DNA of 36,717 nucleotides from Gemmatimonadaceae bacterium (GTDB lineage: Bacteria > Gemmatimonadota > Gemmatimonadetes > Gemmatimonadales > Gemmatimonadaceae): NCBI GenBank assembly GCA_025450815.1, contig JANWLO010000025.1:1-36717 (forward strand), given 5' to 3'. The notes beneath the pieces are model-generated. The model saw nothing but the letters and a program-made list of their open reading frames with translations. It was not told the origin of the DNA and did not search any database. A program made the translations under genes and the position numbers. Numbering within the stretch: position 1 is the stretch's first letter; each line of letters opens with the position of its first letter. Of this stretch, positions 1 to 7,247 are shown in pieces.

Positions 1-1316
1 AAGAAGGCGACGTTGAAGCCGATGAACATCACCCAGAAATTCCACTTGCCCAATCGTTCGCTGAGCATTCGTCCCGTGATCTTGGGCAGCCAGTAGTAGA
101 ATCCGGCGAGCACCGGGAACACGTTGATGCCGATGAGCACGTAGTGAATGTGCGCGACGATGAAGTACGTGTCGGTGAGCTGCCAGTCGAACGGCACCGC
201 GGCCGTCATCACGCCCGAAATGCCGCCGATCACGAACAGCGCGATGAAGCCGAGCGCGAACAGCATCGGCGTGCGGATAAGTGGGCGCGATCCCCACAGC
301 GTTGCGAGCCACGCGAAAATGCTCACGCCACTCGGGATCACGATCGTGAGGCTCACAGCGCTGAAGAAGCTGAGAGCCAGAATGGGCAGCCCTGTTGCGA
401 ACATGTGGTGCACCCACACGCCGAATCCAAGAATCCCCGTGAGCACGGTCGCAAGCACCACGTACGTGTAGCCCGCGAGCGGCCGCCGGCAGAATGTCGG
501 GATGATCATCGAGATCATCCCCATCCCCGGCAGCACGATGATGTAGACCCACGGATGCCCGAAGATCCAGAAGAGATGCTGCCAGAGGAGCGGACTCCCG
601 CCCTGCGCCGCCTGGAAGAAGTGCATGCCGAGGTGCCGGTCGAAAAACAGGAACGCGAGCGCGACCGAAAGCGACGGCATCGCGAAGAGGACCGCAGTCG
701 AGATCGTGAGCGTGCTCCAGATCATCACGGGCAGCCGGTTGATCGACATTCCCGGCGCGCGCAGCGTGAGCGCGGTCGCGATGAAGTTGATCGCTCCTAC
801 CGTGGTGGAGATCGAAAGAAAAATCAGCCCTAGCGAGTAGAAGTCCATGTTGAGCGCGGGCGAGTACTGCAGCTCCGTGAGCGGCGCGTAGGCGAACCAC
901 CCGCGGTCGGGCATCTGGCCCATGAACAGACTCGTGTACAGGAAGATTCCCGAGAAGAGAAAGATCCAGTACGACACCGCGTTGAGCCGCGGGAACGCCA
1001 TGTCACGCGAACCGAGCATCAGCGGCCACAAATAGTTGCTGAAGCCGGAGAGGATCGGCGCGGCGTAAAAGAAGATCATCGTCGTGCCGTGCATCGTGAA
1101 CAGCTGGTCGTACATCTCAGGCGTGAGCAGATGCTGATTCGGTCCCTTGAGCTGCCAACGCATCAGCGCCGCCTCGAGCCCGCCCAGCAGCAGGAAGACG
1201 AACGCCGTCACGAGGTAGCGCTTGCCGATCGTCTTGTGATCGACGGTGGCGAGCGTGCCGTACAGCGTGTGCGGCGTCGTCCATTCCTCGTGCAGTCGCT
1301 CGGCGATTGTAGCCAC
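1..1316 (-). CDS. ctaD: Cytochrome c oxidase subunit I (caa3 type), truncated by window edge
   Basis: Catalytic heme-copper subunit of a terminal oxidase in the cytoplasmic membrane. It reduces O2 to water using electrons from subunit II. About 438 N-terminal residues are visible and the rest lies left of the window. The start is a GTG at 1316-1314 preceded by GGGAGAG, 26 bp after the ctaC stop. Visible motifs are the heme a ligand in FTMHG, the CuB motif GHPWVY with the cross-linked Tyr, the HH pair in VWVHHMF, the heme ligands in VAHIHYV, and the D-channel entry Asp and Asn in SRDMAFPRLN. The position of the classical Glu (HPEVY) is Trp (codon 549-551), and the K-channel Lys position is Ser (codon 321-323). 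It is last in the visible part of the xox-caa3 operon. A subunit III gene probably follows outside the window, which is an inference from the second cluster. Confidence 0.95.
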   Translation of the reverse strand, partial: MATIAERLHEEWTTPHTLYGTLATVDHKTIGKRYLVTAFVFLLLGGLEAALMRWQLKGPNQHLLTPEMYDQLFTMHGTTMIFFYAAPILSGFSNYLWPLMLGSRDMAFPRLNAVSYWIFLFSGIFLYTSLFMGQMPDRGWFAYAPLTELQYSPALNMDFYSLGLIFLSISTTVGAINFIATALTLRAPGMSINRLPVMIWSTLTISTAVLFAMPSLSVALAFLFFDRHLGMHFFQAAQGGSPLLWQHLFWIFGHPWVYIIVLPGMGMISMIIPTFCRRPLAGYTYVVLATVLTGILGFGVWVHHMFATGLPILALSFFSAVSLTIVIPSGVSIFAWLATLWGSRPLIRTPMLFALGFIALFVIGGISGVMTAAVPFDWQLTDTYFIVAHIHYVLIGINVFPVLAGFYYWLPKITGRMLSERLGKWNFWVMFIGFNVAF

Positions 1317-1342
1317 GGTTCTCTCCCTGGTGGTCGCCGCGG

Positions 1343-2356
1343 TCAGCGCAGCGTCTCGAGGTAAGCGAGAAGAGCCGACATGCTCTTGCCGTCGAGCTGG
1401 ATCTGCGGCATGTCGCTTCCCGGCTTGAACGCCTGGGCATTCGCGATCCACCCTGCCATCGTTCCGGGCGTGTTGTCCACCGCCCCCGCGCCCAGCGTGA
1501 GGCGCGTAGCGATGTGCGTGAGATCGGGTCCCATGCGGCCGCCGGCGTCGGTGCCACGAATCGTGTGGCAGAGCACGCAGGGCGCGCTCTTGAACACGGC
1601 CAGCCCCCTCGTGCTGAGACTGTCGGTTGGCTCGGGCGCGGGCGCACGCTGCGTGCGCATCCACTCCTGGAATTTGTCCATCGGCTCTGCAACGACGGCC
1701 ATCGCCATGTGCGCGTGCTGCGTTCCGCAGTACTCCGCGCATTCGCCACGGTACGTACCCACCTTGTCCGCGCGAATCCAGAAGCTGTTCGTCTGCCCCG
1801 GAATCGCATCGATCTTTCCCTGCAGCTGCGGCACCCAGAAGCTGTGCGCGACGTCGCCGGACGCTACGCGCAGCGCCACGGGCTCGCCCACCGGGATGTG
1901 AATCTCGTTCGCGGTGGTAAACTCGCCGCTCGAGTCCGCCGAGACGTAATGGATCTCCCACCACCACTGATGCCCTGTGACCTCGATCATGTACTTCGGA
2001 CGCACCGCCGGCGTGGCCGTGGCGTTCAGCGTCTGCAGCGTGCCGATGTAGACTCCGATGAGGATGATCGCCGGCACGAGCGCGCCCGCGATCAGGATCA
2101 GCCGCTCGTTGTGCGGCGGCGCGACGTCCGCGCGATCGATTGTGTGGCGCCGCTCGCGCAGCGGCACGAGCAGCATGAAGAGCACGACGAGAAAAACGAG
2201 CGTCGCGACCCCGATGAGCCACCAGCCGAGCGTGGCGAGATGCGCCGCGGGCTCGCTCGCGGGGAGCATCGGCGACGGCGCATGCGCGCACGCGGCAGCG
2301 ACGAGCGGGAGCAGCAGCGCGGCAGCAAGAGGCGAGCGCGACGAGTCGGTCGGCAT
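1343..2356 (-). CDS. ctaC: Cytochrome c oxidase subunit II with fused cytochrome c domain (caa3 type)
   Basis: Electron-entry subunit of the caa3 oxidase, 337 aa. The N-terminus has a lipobox (VAAAC, Cys23), followed by two membrane helices (about 42-65 and 85-107) and a periplasmic cupredoxin domain. The CuA ligands are visible as H171, C206, E208, C210, H214 and M217, and the aromatic electron-entry patch is QWWWE. A C-terminal class I cytochrome c domain carries CVLCH at 260-264 and ends in YLETLR. The fused heme domain defines the caa3 type. The gene starts 7 bp after the upstream cytochrome gene and ends 26 bp before ctaD. A paralogue of exactly the same length, with the ligands at the same positions, lies at 6224-7237. 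Confidence 0.96.
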   Translation of the reverse strand: MPTDSSRSPLAAALLLPLVAAACAHAPSPMLPASEPAAHLATLGWWLIGVATLVFLVVLFMLLVPLRERRHTIDRADVAPPHNERLILIAGALVPAIILIGVYIGTLQTLNATATPAVRPKYMIEVTGHQWWWEIHYVSADSSGEFTTANEIHIPVGEPVALRVASGDVAHSFWVPQLQGKIDAIPGQTNSFWIRADKVGTYRGECAEYCGTQHAHMAMAVVAEPMDKFQEWMRTQRAPAPEPTDSLSTRGLAVFKSAPCVLCHTIRGTDAGGRMGPDLTHIATRLTLGAGAVDNTPGTMAGWIANAQAFKPGSDMPQIQLDGKSMSALLAYLETLR

Positions 2357-2363
2357 CGCGCGC

Positions 2364-2882
2364 TTACTTGATGTTGGGTTGAGTCGCCTTCGGCGGTGGA
2401 TCGGGCTCCGCCGGCGTGCGCAGCGTTCGGATGTACGTGATCAGCTTCCAGATCTGATCCGGCGGAATCCTCCCTCCCCACGTCGGCATTCCGGCCGGGC
2501 GCCCTTCGACGATCGTCGCGTACAGATCGGCATCGCTTTCGCCATACGCCCACGCGCTGTCGCGGAGGCTGGGTCCCATTCCGCCGCCCGCGCGCCCGCC
2601 ATGACAGCCCACACAGTTGTACGCGAGGAACAGCCGCCGCCCATCCCGCTCGGCCGCGACCTGCCCAGTGTACGGATTCACGAGATTGCCGTATGCGACG
2701 TTCGCGTGAATGCCGGGAACGACGCCGCCGGTGCTGTCGGTGATCATCGACTTCGCGACACCACCGGGGTGCGACAAGGGCTCCTCGTAGCCCTCGTTCT
2801 TTCGCTGGCACGCGGCAACGGCGAGGATGCCCGCGCAGAGGAAGAACGCGCGACCGAGTGGGAGACGCGGCAGTGCGCGCAT
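2364..2882 (-). CDS. xoxG: Lipoprotein monoheme cytochrome c, probable XoxG-like electron acceptor
   Basis: A 172-aa class I cytochrome c. A lipoprotein signal ends at AVAAC (Cys25), so it is probably membrane-anchored on the periplasmic side. The heme motif is CVGCH at 90-94, and the likely axial Met is M132 in GMPTW. The fold ends with YIRTLR, followed by a short Pro-rich tail. The ATG at 2882 is one base after the stop of the XoxJ-like gene. Its position next to xoxF and xoxJ and before ctaC suggests that it accepts electrons from the alcohol dehydrogenase and passes them to the caa3 oxidase. The XoxG name rests mainly on gene order, because the sequence alone only shows a small c-type cytochrome. 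Confidence 0.85.
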   Translation of the reverse strand: MRALPRLPLGRAFFLCAGILAVAACQRKNEGYEEPLSHPGGVAKSMITDSTGGVVPGIHANVAYGNLVNPYTGQVAAERDGRRLFLAYNCVGCHGGRAGGGMGPSLRDSAWAYGESDADLYATIVEGRPAGMPTWGGRIPPDQIWKLITYIRTLRTPAEPDPPPKATQPNIK

Positions 2883-2883
2883 G

Positions 2884-3750
2884 TCAGTGCCCTCCGTGGG
2901 AACGCGCATCGGCGATCGGCAGCTCCGCGCGCGGCACGTGATAGTGGTCGAGAATTCGCTGGATGGTATCGCGATTCGTGTCGATGGCGTGCTGGAGCGC
3001 GACCGCGAGCGAGTCGTCTCCGCGCCGCACGGCGACCGAGATGTCGAAGGTGTAGCGAAGCGAGCCCGGATCGGTGACCGGCGAAACGGGAACGATCTCC
3101 AGCGGGACTCGCTCCTTTGGCGCGAAGTAGCCGGCGAACGGTCCCCAGATGATCGCGATGTCGACGTCGCCCTTCGCCACCGCATCGACGAGCGCCGCGG
3201 GCGGATTCGGCTTGGAGTAGTCGCCGTAGATGCTGTAGCCCACGACGTTCTTGACCATCCCGCGGCGCGCGAGCGCTTGCGCCACCGGCGGATTTCCATA
3301 GTCCGCGCCGATGAAGTGCACGCCGATGCGGAGCTTTCTCAGCGCGGCGTCATCGAGCGACGTGATGTGATAGCCGCGGTCGCGGCGATAGAGAAAAACG
3401 TACGTCGACCGGTAGTACGGGCGCGTGGTGCGCACCATGTCGCTCTGCGTCGGCATGCCCATGATGACGTCGCACGAGCGGGCGCCGAGCGTGTTGCGGA
3501 TGAAGCCGCGACGCTGCGCTCGCCACGTGTACTCGACGTGCGAATGCATTGCCTTGCCGAGCAGGTCCGCGATTTTGTTTTCGAAACCTTCGCGGTTCTC
3601 GTTCGAGAACGGCATGTTGTTCGGATCGGAGCAAACGCGCAAAGCAGCTTCCGCCGGGCCGCCGCCCGGGATTATGCGCTGGGCGTTCGCGCCGGACGGC
3701 ATTATTCCGAGCGCGAGTGCACAGGCGGCGGGCACGATCAATTGCCTCAC
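2884..3750 (-). CDS. xoxJ: XoxJ/MoxJ-like periplasmic substrate-binding protein
   Basis: A 288-aa periplasmic protein of the family of binding proteins associated with quinoprotein dehydrogenases (MoxJ/XoxJ). Family members are thought to help mature or activate the PQQ dehydrogenase; they are not known to import a nutrient. The signal peptide probably ends at ANA (residue 23). The mature part begins with the type II binding-protein pattern LRVCSDPNNMPFSNE, followed by GFENKIADLLGKAM, SCDVIMGMPTQ and RPYYRSTYVFLYR. The start is a GTG at 3750 that overlaps the xoxF stop as GTGA, which indicates translational coupling. The C-terminus is His-rich (SHGGH). The gene context fits the family strongly; the exact role is taken from the family. 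Confidence 0.9.
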   Translation of the reverse strand: MRQLIVPAACALALGIMPSGANAQRIIPGGGPAEAALRVCSDPNNMPFSNENREGFENKIADLLGKAMHSHVEYTWRAQRRGFIRNTLGARSCDVIMGMPTQSDMVRTTRPYYRSTYVFLYRRDRGYHITSLDDAALRKLRIGVHFIGADYGNPPVAQALARRGMVKNVVGYSIYGDYSKPNPPAALVDAVAKGDVDIAIIWGPFAGYFAPKERVPLEIVPVSPVTDPGSLRYTFDISVAVRRGDDSLAVALQHAIDTNRDTIQRILDHYHVPRAELPIADARSHGGH

Positions 3751-5591
3751 AACCCGAACACGAAGAGCATTCCGCCCGGCGCCGTGTACTTTTTGAGATC
3801 TGGCGCGGCGCCGGTAGCGCCGAGGGCGGCGGTTGGATCGTCCGGTGAAAGATTCGCCGAAGCGATCGCCCCCATCCAGCCCCCGACGCCCGTGTAGATC
3901 GCGATGTACTCCTTGCCATCGGGACCCGTGTACGCGATTGGATTGCCGATGACGCCGGAGCCGGTCTTGAAGCTCCAGAGCGGCGCGCCGGTCTTGGCGT
4001 CGATGGCTTTTACCCATCCGTCCATCGTTCCGTAGAACACGACGTCGCCCGCGGTGACGAGCACGCCGCTCCAGAGCGGAAAGTTTTCCTTGATCCCCCA
4101 CACCTTCTTGCCCTGCGCGGGATCCCACGCGACGAGCTCACCGCGATTGCCGCCCGGACCCTTGTACATGCGCACGTCGGCGCCCAGGTACGGAGTTCCG
4201 GAGATGTAGCTCACCGCGGTTCCCTCGTAGTCCATGCAATCGTTCGTCGCCGGGATGTACCAGAGCCCAGTCCGCGGCGAGAACGCGCTGGGTTGCTGGT
4301 CCTTGCCTCCCGTGGACGACGGGCAGATGTTGCGCGCGACCACGCCCTGCTTCGTCATCTTGCTCGGCACCACCTGCGGGCGGCCGGTCTTCATGTCGAT
4401 GCCGGTTGCCCAGTTGGTGAAGATGAACGGTGAGGCGCTGATCAATTGGCCGTTGGTGCGATCGATGACGTACGAGAAACCGTTGCGATCTGCATGAAGG
4501 AGCACCTTTCGCGGCTGGCCGCTGATCGTGATGTCCGCGACGATGCTCTCGTTCACGCCGTCGTAATCCCACATGTCGTGCGGCGTCATCTGATATGCCC
4601 ACTTCGCAGCACCTGTATCGGGGTCGCGCGCGAAGATGGTCATCGACCAGAGATTGTCGCCGGGGCGCAGGTCGGGGTTCCACACTCCGGGATTCCCGGT
4701 GCCGTAGAAGATCAGATTGGTTTCGGGATCGTAGGTGATCCATCCCCACACGGTGCCGCCGCCGAGCTTCCATTGATCTGTGGGCCACGTCTTAATGCCC
4801 AGATCGGTGCCCTGCATGGAGGAGTAGAACGGCTTGAAGTCGGCGCCGAGGAGAACGTCCTTGTCGGAACCGGTTGTGTAGGCCTTCCAGATGGTGTGTC
4901 CATCGTTGAGATCGAGAGCCTGGACCCATCCGCGCACTCCCATCTCCGCGCCGCTCACGCCGACGTACACTTTTCCCTTCGCGATGAGCGGCGCCATGGT
5001 GATGGTCTCGCCCTTGTTGATGTCGGCGAGCTTGACGGACCAGAGGGTCTTTCCCGTTTTCGCGTCGACGGCAACGGTGTGCCCGTCGAGCAGATTCCAG
5101 ACGATTTTTCCGTTGGCGTACGACGAGCCGCGATTGACGACATCGCAGCACGCCTCGCCTTTGGCGGCGGATGCGGTGGGCGGCGCGTAGGCCCACTTCG
5201 CGGGTGCGTGCGCGTCCGTGAGATCGAGCGCGTACGTGATGTTGGGCCACGGCGTGGTGACGTACATCGTGTTGTTCACGACGAGCGGCTGACCCTCGTG
5301 ACCGTTCAGCACGCCGGTGGAGAAGGTCCACGCGACGTGAAGATTTTTTACCGTGGAGCTGTTGATCTGATCGAGCGGACTGAATCGCGTTCCGCCGAAG
5401 TCGCGGCCGGGGAGCGTCCATTCGCCGGGCTTGTCGGCGCCGGGCTGCGAATAGGTTGCGGCGGGTGGATTGGGAGTTGGTTCCTTTGCCGCTGCGGGCC
5501 GGGGTCCGTCACCGGAGCAGGCGCCTAGTACAACTGAGACAGATGCAAGTGCGATGAGACTGATTGCGAAGCGACACGTTGGTCGGCTCAT
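3747..5591 (-). CDS. xoxF: PQQ-dependent alcohol (methanol) dehydrogenase, XoxF-like lanthanide type
   Basis: Periplasmic quinoprotein that oxidises methanol or similar primary alcohols to the aldehyde and passes electrons to a c-type cytochrome. It is 614 aa with an eight-bladed propeller pattern of repeated W-containing blades. The metal and PQQ site can be read: E216 in GAEMGVRG, N300 in GTGNPG, catalytic D342 and a second D344 in WDYDG, plus the adjacent Cys pair C148-C149. The extra Asp two residues after the catalytic one is the known mark of lanthanide-dependent XoxF enzymes; MxaF has Ala there. I chose the ATG at 5591 over 5621 because GAGG lies upstream and the signal then starts at once. 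The signal ends in LGAC (Cys25), a possible lipobox, which would be unusual because XoxF is normally soluble. The gene leads the operon to xoxJ, the cytochrome and caa3. Confidence 0.94.
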   Translation of the reverse strand: MSRPTCRFAISLIALASVSVVLGACSGDGPRPAAAKEPTPNPPAATYSQPGADKPGEWTLPGRDFGGTRFSPLDQINSSTVKNLHVAWTFSTGVLNGHEGQPLVVNNTMYVTTPWPNITYALDLTDAHAPAKWAYAPPTASAAKGEACCDVVNRGSSYANGKIVWNLLDGHTVAVDAKTGKTLWSVKLADINKGETITMAPLIAKGKVYVGVSGAEMGVRGWVQALDLNDGHTIWKAYTTGSDKDVLLGADFKPFYSSMQGTDLGIKTWPTDQWKLGGGTVWGWITYDPETNLIFYGTGNPGVWNPDLRPGDNLWSMTIFARDPDTGAAKWAYQMTPHDMWDYDGVNESIVADITISGQPRKVLLHADRNGFSYVIDRTNGQLISASPFIFTNWATGIDMKTGRPQVVPSKMTKQGVVARNICPSSTGGKDQQPSAFSPRTGLWYIPATNDCMDYEGTAVSYISGTPYLGADVRMYKGPGGNRGELVAWDPAQGKKVWGIKENFPLWSGVLVTAGDVVFYGTMDGWVKAIDAKTGAPLWSFKTGSGVIGNPIAYTGPDGKEYIAIYTGVGGWMGAIASANLSPDDPTAALGATGAAPDLKKYTAPGGMLFVFGL

Positions 5592-5748
5592 CACACCATC
5601 CTCGGTGAAGACAGAAGTCACTGCTATGCACTCGTGCTCGGAATTGCGGAAAACGCTTGATGCCTAATTCATGCCATTGGCGAAAGCTCGAGGCGATCGC
5701 GGAGGCAAACGTCTTGCGATATACGGACCGGCTGCACCAACACGACAA
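5592..5748. promoter_or_regulatory. Divergent intergenic region between the xoxF operon and the second caa3 operon
   Basis: These 157 bp separate two outward-facing operons, so promoters for both should lie here. The stretch is less GC-rich than its surroundings around 5640-5670. I could not identify a convincing -35/-10 pair or an operator on either strand. Part of it would be coding if the longer alternative starts at 5621 (xoxF) or 5671 (plus-strand gene) were used. Confidence 0.5.
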
Positions 5749-6195
5749 ATGCGCAGAAGCAAATCCCGCAAACGATCCTGGGTCCATCGCCACTCGCTGA
5801 GCATGGTGGCGGCCACTCTTCTGCTGGTGTGGATCGCCGGCTACTTCGTACTCGATCCGAAATCGCACCTCGGTGCGTTTTTCGGCAACGCTGTCGCTGA
5901 TTGGAGCGGCTCACTCCTGATCATCGTCGGCACGACTTTCCTGTACGAGGTTGGCTCGGCCGACAGCAATCCGGTGCGCGGGAAAAAACGGAATCGTGTG
6001 CGCGAGCTTGTGCACAAGCATTCGCTTCTCCTCTTCATCATCGTCACCGGTATTGGCTGGGCGGTGCTTTTTTTGCGAATGGATCCGCAAGGCAAATGGG
6101 GTCAGGTAGTGGGCAATCTGGTTTCGGAGTGGGTTCAGATGGCGGGACTCGTGTTTCTGACGAAGTGGCTGGTGGAGGCTGGATCGAAAGAATGA
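5749..6195 (+). CDS. Four-helix membrane protein built from two homologous halves, function unknown
   Basis: I do not recognise the family. The 148-aa product has a very basic N-terminus and then two 58-residue repeats, at 13-70 and 89-146, that align without gaps with about 17 identities (H.HSL, DP, GN.V, W, and a final E.GS). Each half has two predicted membrane helices, and a basic linker (RGKKRNRVRE) joins them. I prefer the ATG at 5749 because the protein then opens with the basic stretch; an in-frame start at 5671 would add 26 residues. The gene lies 28 bp before the second ctaC, so it is probably first in that operon and may have a role tied to the oxidase, which is inference. Confidence 0.75.
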   Translation: MRRSKSRKRSWVHRHSLSMVAATLLLVWIAGYFVLDPKSHLGAFFGNAVADWSGSLLIIVGTTFLYEVGSADSNPVRGKKRNRVRELVHKHSLLLFIIVTGIGWAVLFLRMDPQGKWGQVVGNLVSEWVQMAGLVFLTKWLVEAGSKE

Positions 6196-6223
6196 GCATC
6201 GTGGCTGAGAGCCAGCAGGAATC

Positions 6224-7237
6224 GTGAAACGTCGCGGCGGTATCGGCCGGACGTGTGCGGAATCGCTCGCGCTCGCCGCTCTGAGCGCATCGTGTGCGGG
6301 TGCGCCGTCGATTTTCAGCAGCGCGGGATCGGCGGCCCACCGAATCGGCGTGCTCGGATGGATTCTCACGAGCATTGCGATCGCGGTGACGGTGATCGTC
6401 GCCGCAGTGCTGCTGGGCGCACTCGTCCGCTCTCGCGCCGGCCAAGGCGAAGAGGTGCAGCGCGCCAGAGGGGGCGTGCGCTGGATCGTGATCGGCGGGG
6501 TGATCGCTCCCGCAGTAATTCTCGTCGCGGCATTCCTGTTCAGCGTGCTCACGCAGTCCGCGCTCGCGGATTCACCGCTGCGCACCATGCCGACGGTCCA
6601 GGTGATCGGGCATCGATGGTGGTGGGAGGTGCGATACCCGGACGCGCCGGGCCAACCAGTGGTGAGCGCGAATGAGCTGCACGTGGTAGCGGGAAGGCGC
6701 GTGCGTCTCGAGCTCACGTCCGCCGACGTGATTCACAGCTTCTGGGTTCCGCGCCTCGCTGGTAAAACGGACCTTATACCGGGACAGCACAACACGATGT
6801 GGATGGAGGCCGATCGCCCCGGAACGTTCTGGGGAGAGTGCGCGGAATACTGCGGGGTGCAGCACGCGCACATGAATCTCGTCGTGGTGGCCGAGACGCC
6901 GGAGCAGCACGACGCGTGGCTTGCTGCCCAGAACGCAGTGGCGAACGCACCAACCGATTCCGTGGCGAAGCGAGGACAAATCGTATTCGAGAGAGCGGCC
7001 TGCGCATCCTGTCACACCGTTCGCGGCTCGAAGGCGCAAGGACGCATTGGTCCCGACCTCACCCATCTCGAGAGCCGGCGCACCATCGCGGCCGGAACGT
7101 TTCCAAACACGCGTGGCAACCTCGCCGGCTGGATCGCCAATGCTCAGACATTGAAGCCCGGCAGCGGCATGCCCACGATCGCGCTTCCCGCAGCGGACTC
7201 TCGCGCGCTGCTCGCGTACCTCGAGACGCTGCGCTAG
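6224..7237 (+). CDS. ctaC: Cytochrome c oxidase subunit II with fused cytochrome c domain (second copy)
   Basis: A second caa3 subunit II, 337 aa. It has a probable lipobox (SASC, Cys24), two membrane helices (about 43-67 and 87-110) and the cupredoxin domain. The CuA ligands are H171, C206, E208, C210, H214 and M217, with RWWWE as the aromatic patch. The C-terminal heme motif is CASCH at 260-264, and the domain ends YLETLR. The start is a GTG at 6224 after AGGA. It matches the copy at 1343-2356 residue for residue in ligand position but is clearly diverged, especially in the N-terminal third, so the pair is not a recent duplication. It is followed by ctaD after 10 bp. Confidence 0.96.
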   Translation: MKRRGGIGRTCAESLALAALSASCAGAPSIFSSAGSAAHRIGVLGWILTSIAIAVTVIVAAVLLGALVRSRAGQGEEVQRARGGVRWIVIGGVIAPAVILVAAFLFSVLTQSALADSPLRTMPTVQVIGHRWWWEVRYPDAPGQPVVSANELHVVAGRRVRLELTSADVIHSFWVPRLAGKTDLIPGQHNTMWMEADRPGTFWGECAEYCGVQHAHMNLVVVAETPEQHDAWLAAQNAVANAPTDSVAKRGQIVFERAACASCHTVRGSKAQGRIGPDLTHLESRRTIAAGTFPNTRGNLAGWIANAQTLKPGSGMPTIALPAADSRALLAYLETLR

Positions 7238-7247
7238 GAGAGCGGGC

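Noticed and set aside
3747-5591. Calcium-type MxaF methanol dehydrogenase
   Set aside because: MxaF has Ala where this protein has D344, and no mxaI-like small subunit is present, so the XoxF type fits better.
5509-5868. Small minus-strand frame across the divergent intergenic region
   Set aside because: It overlaps the start of xoxF and the plus-strand membrane gene, with no recognisable domain.
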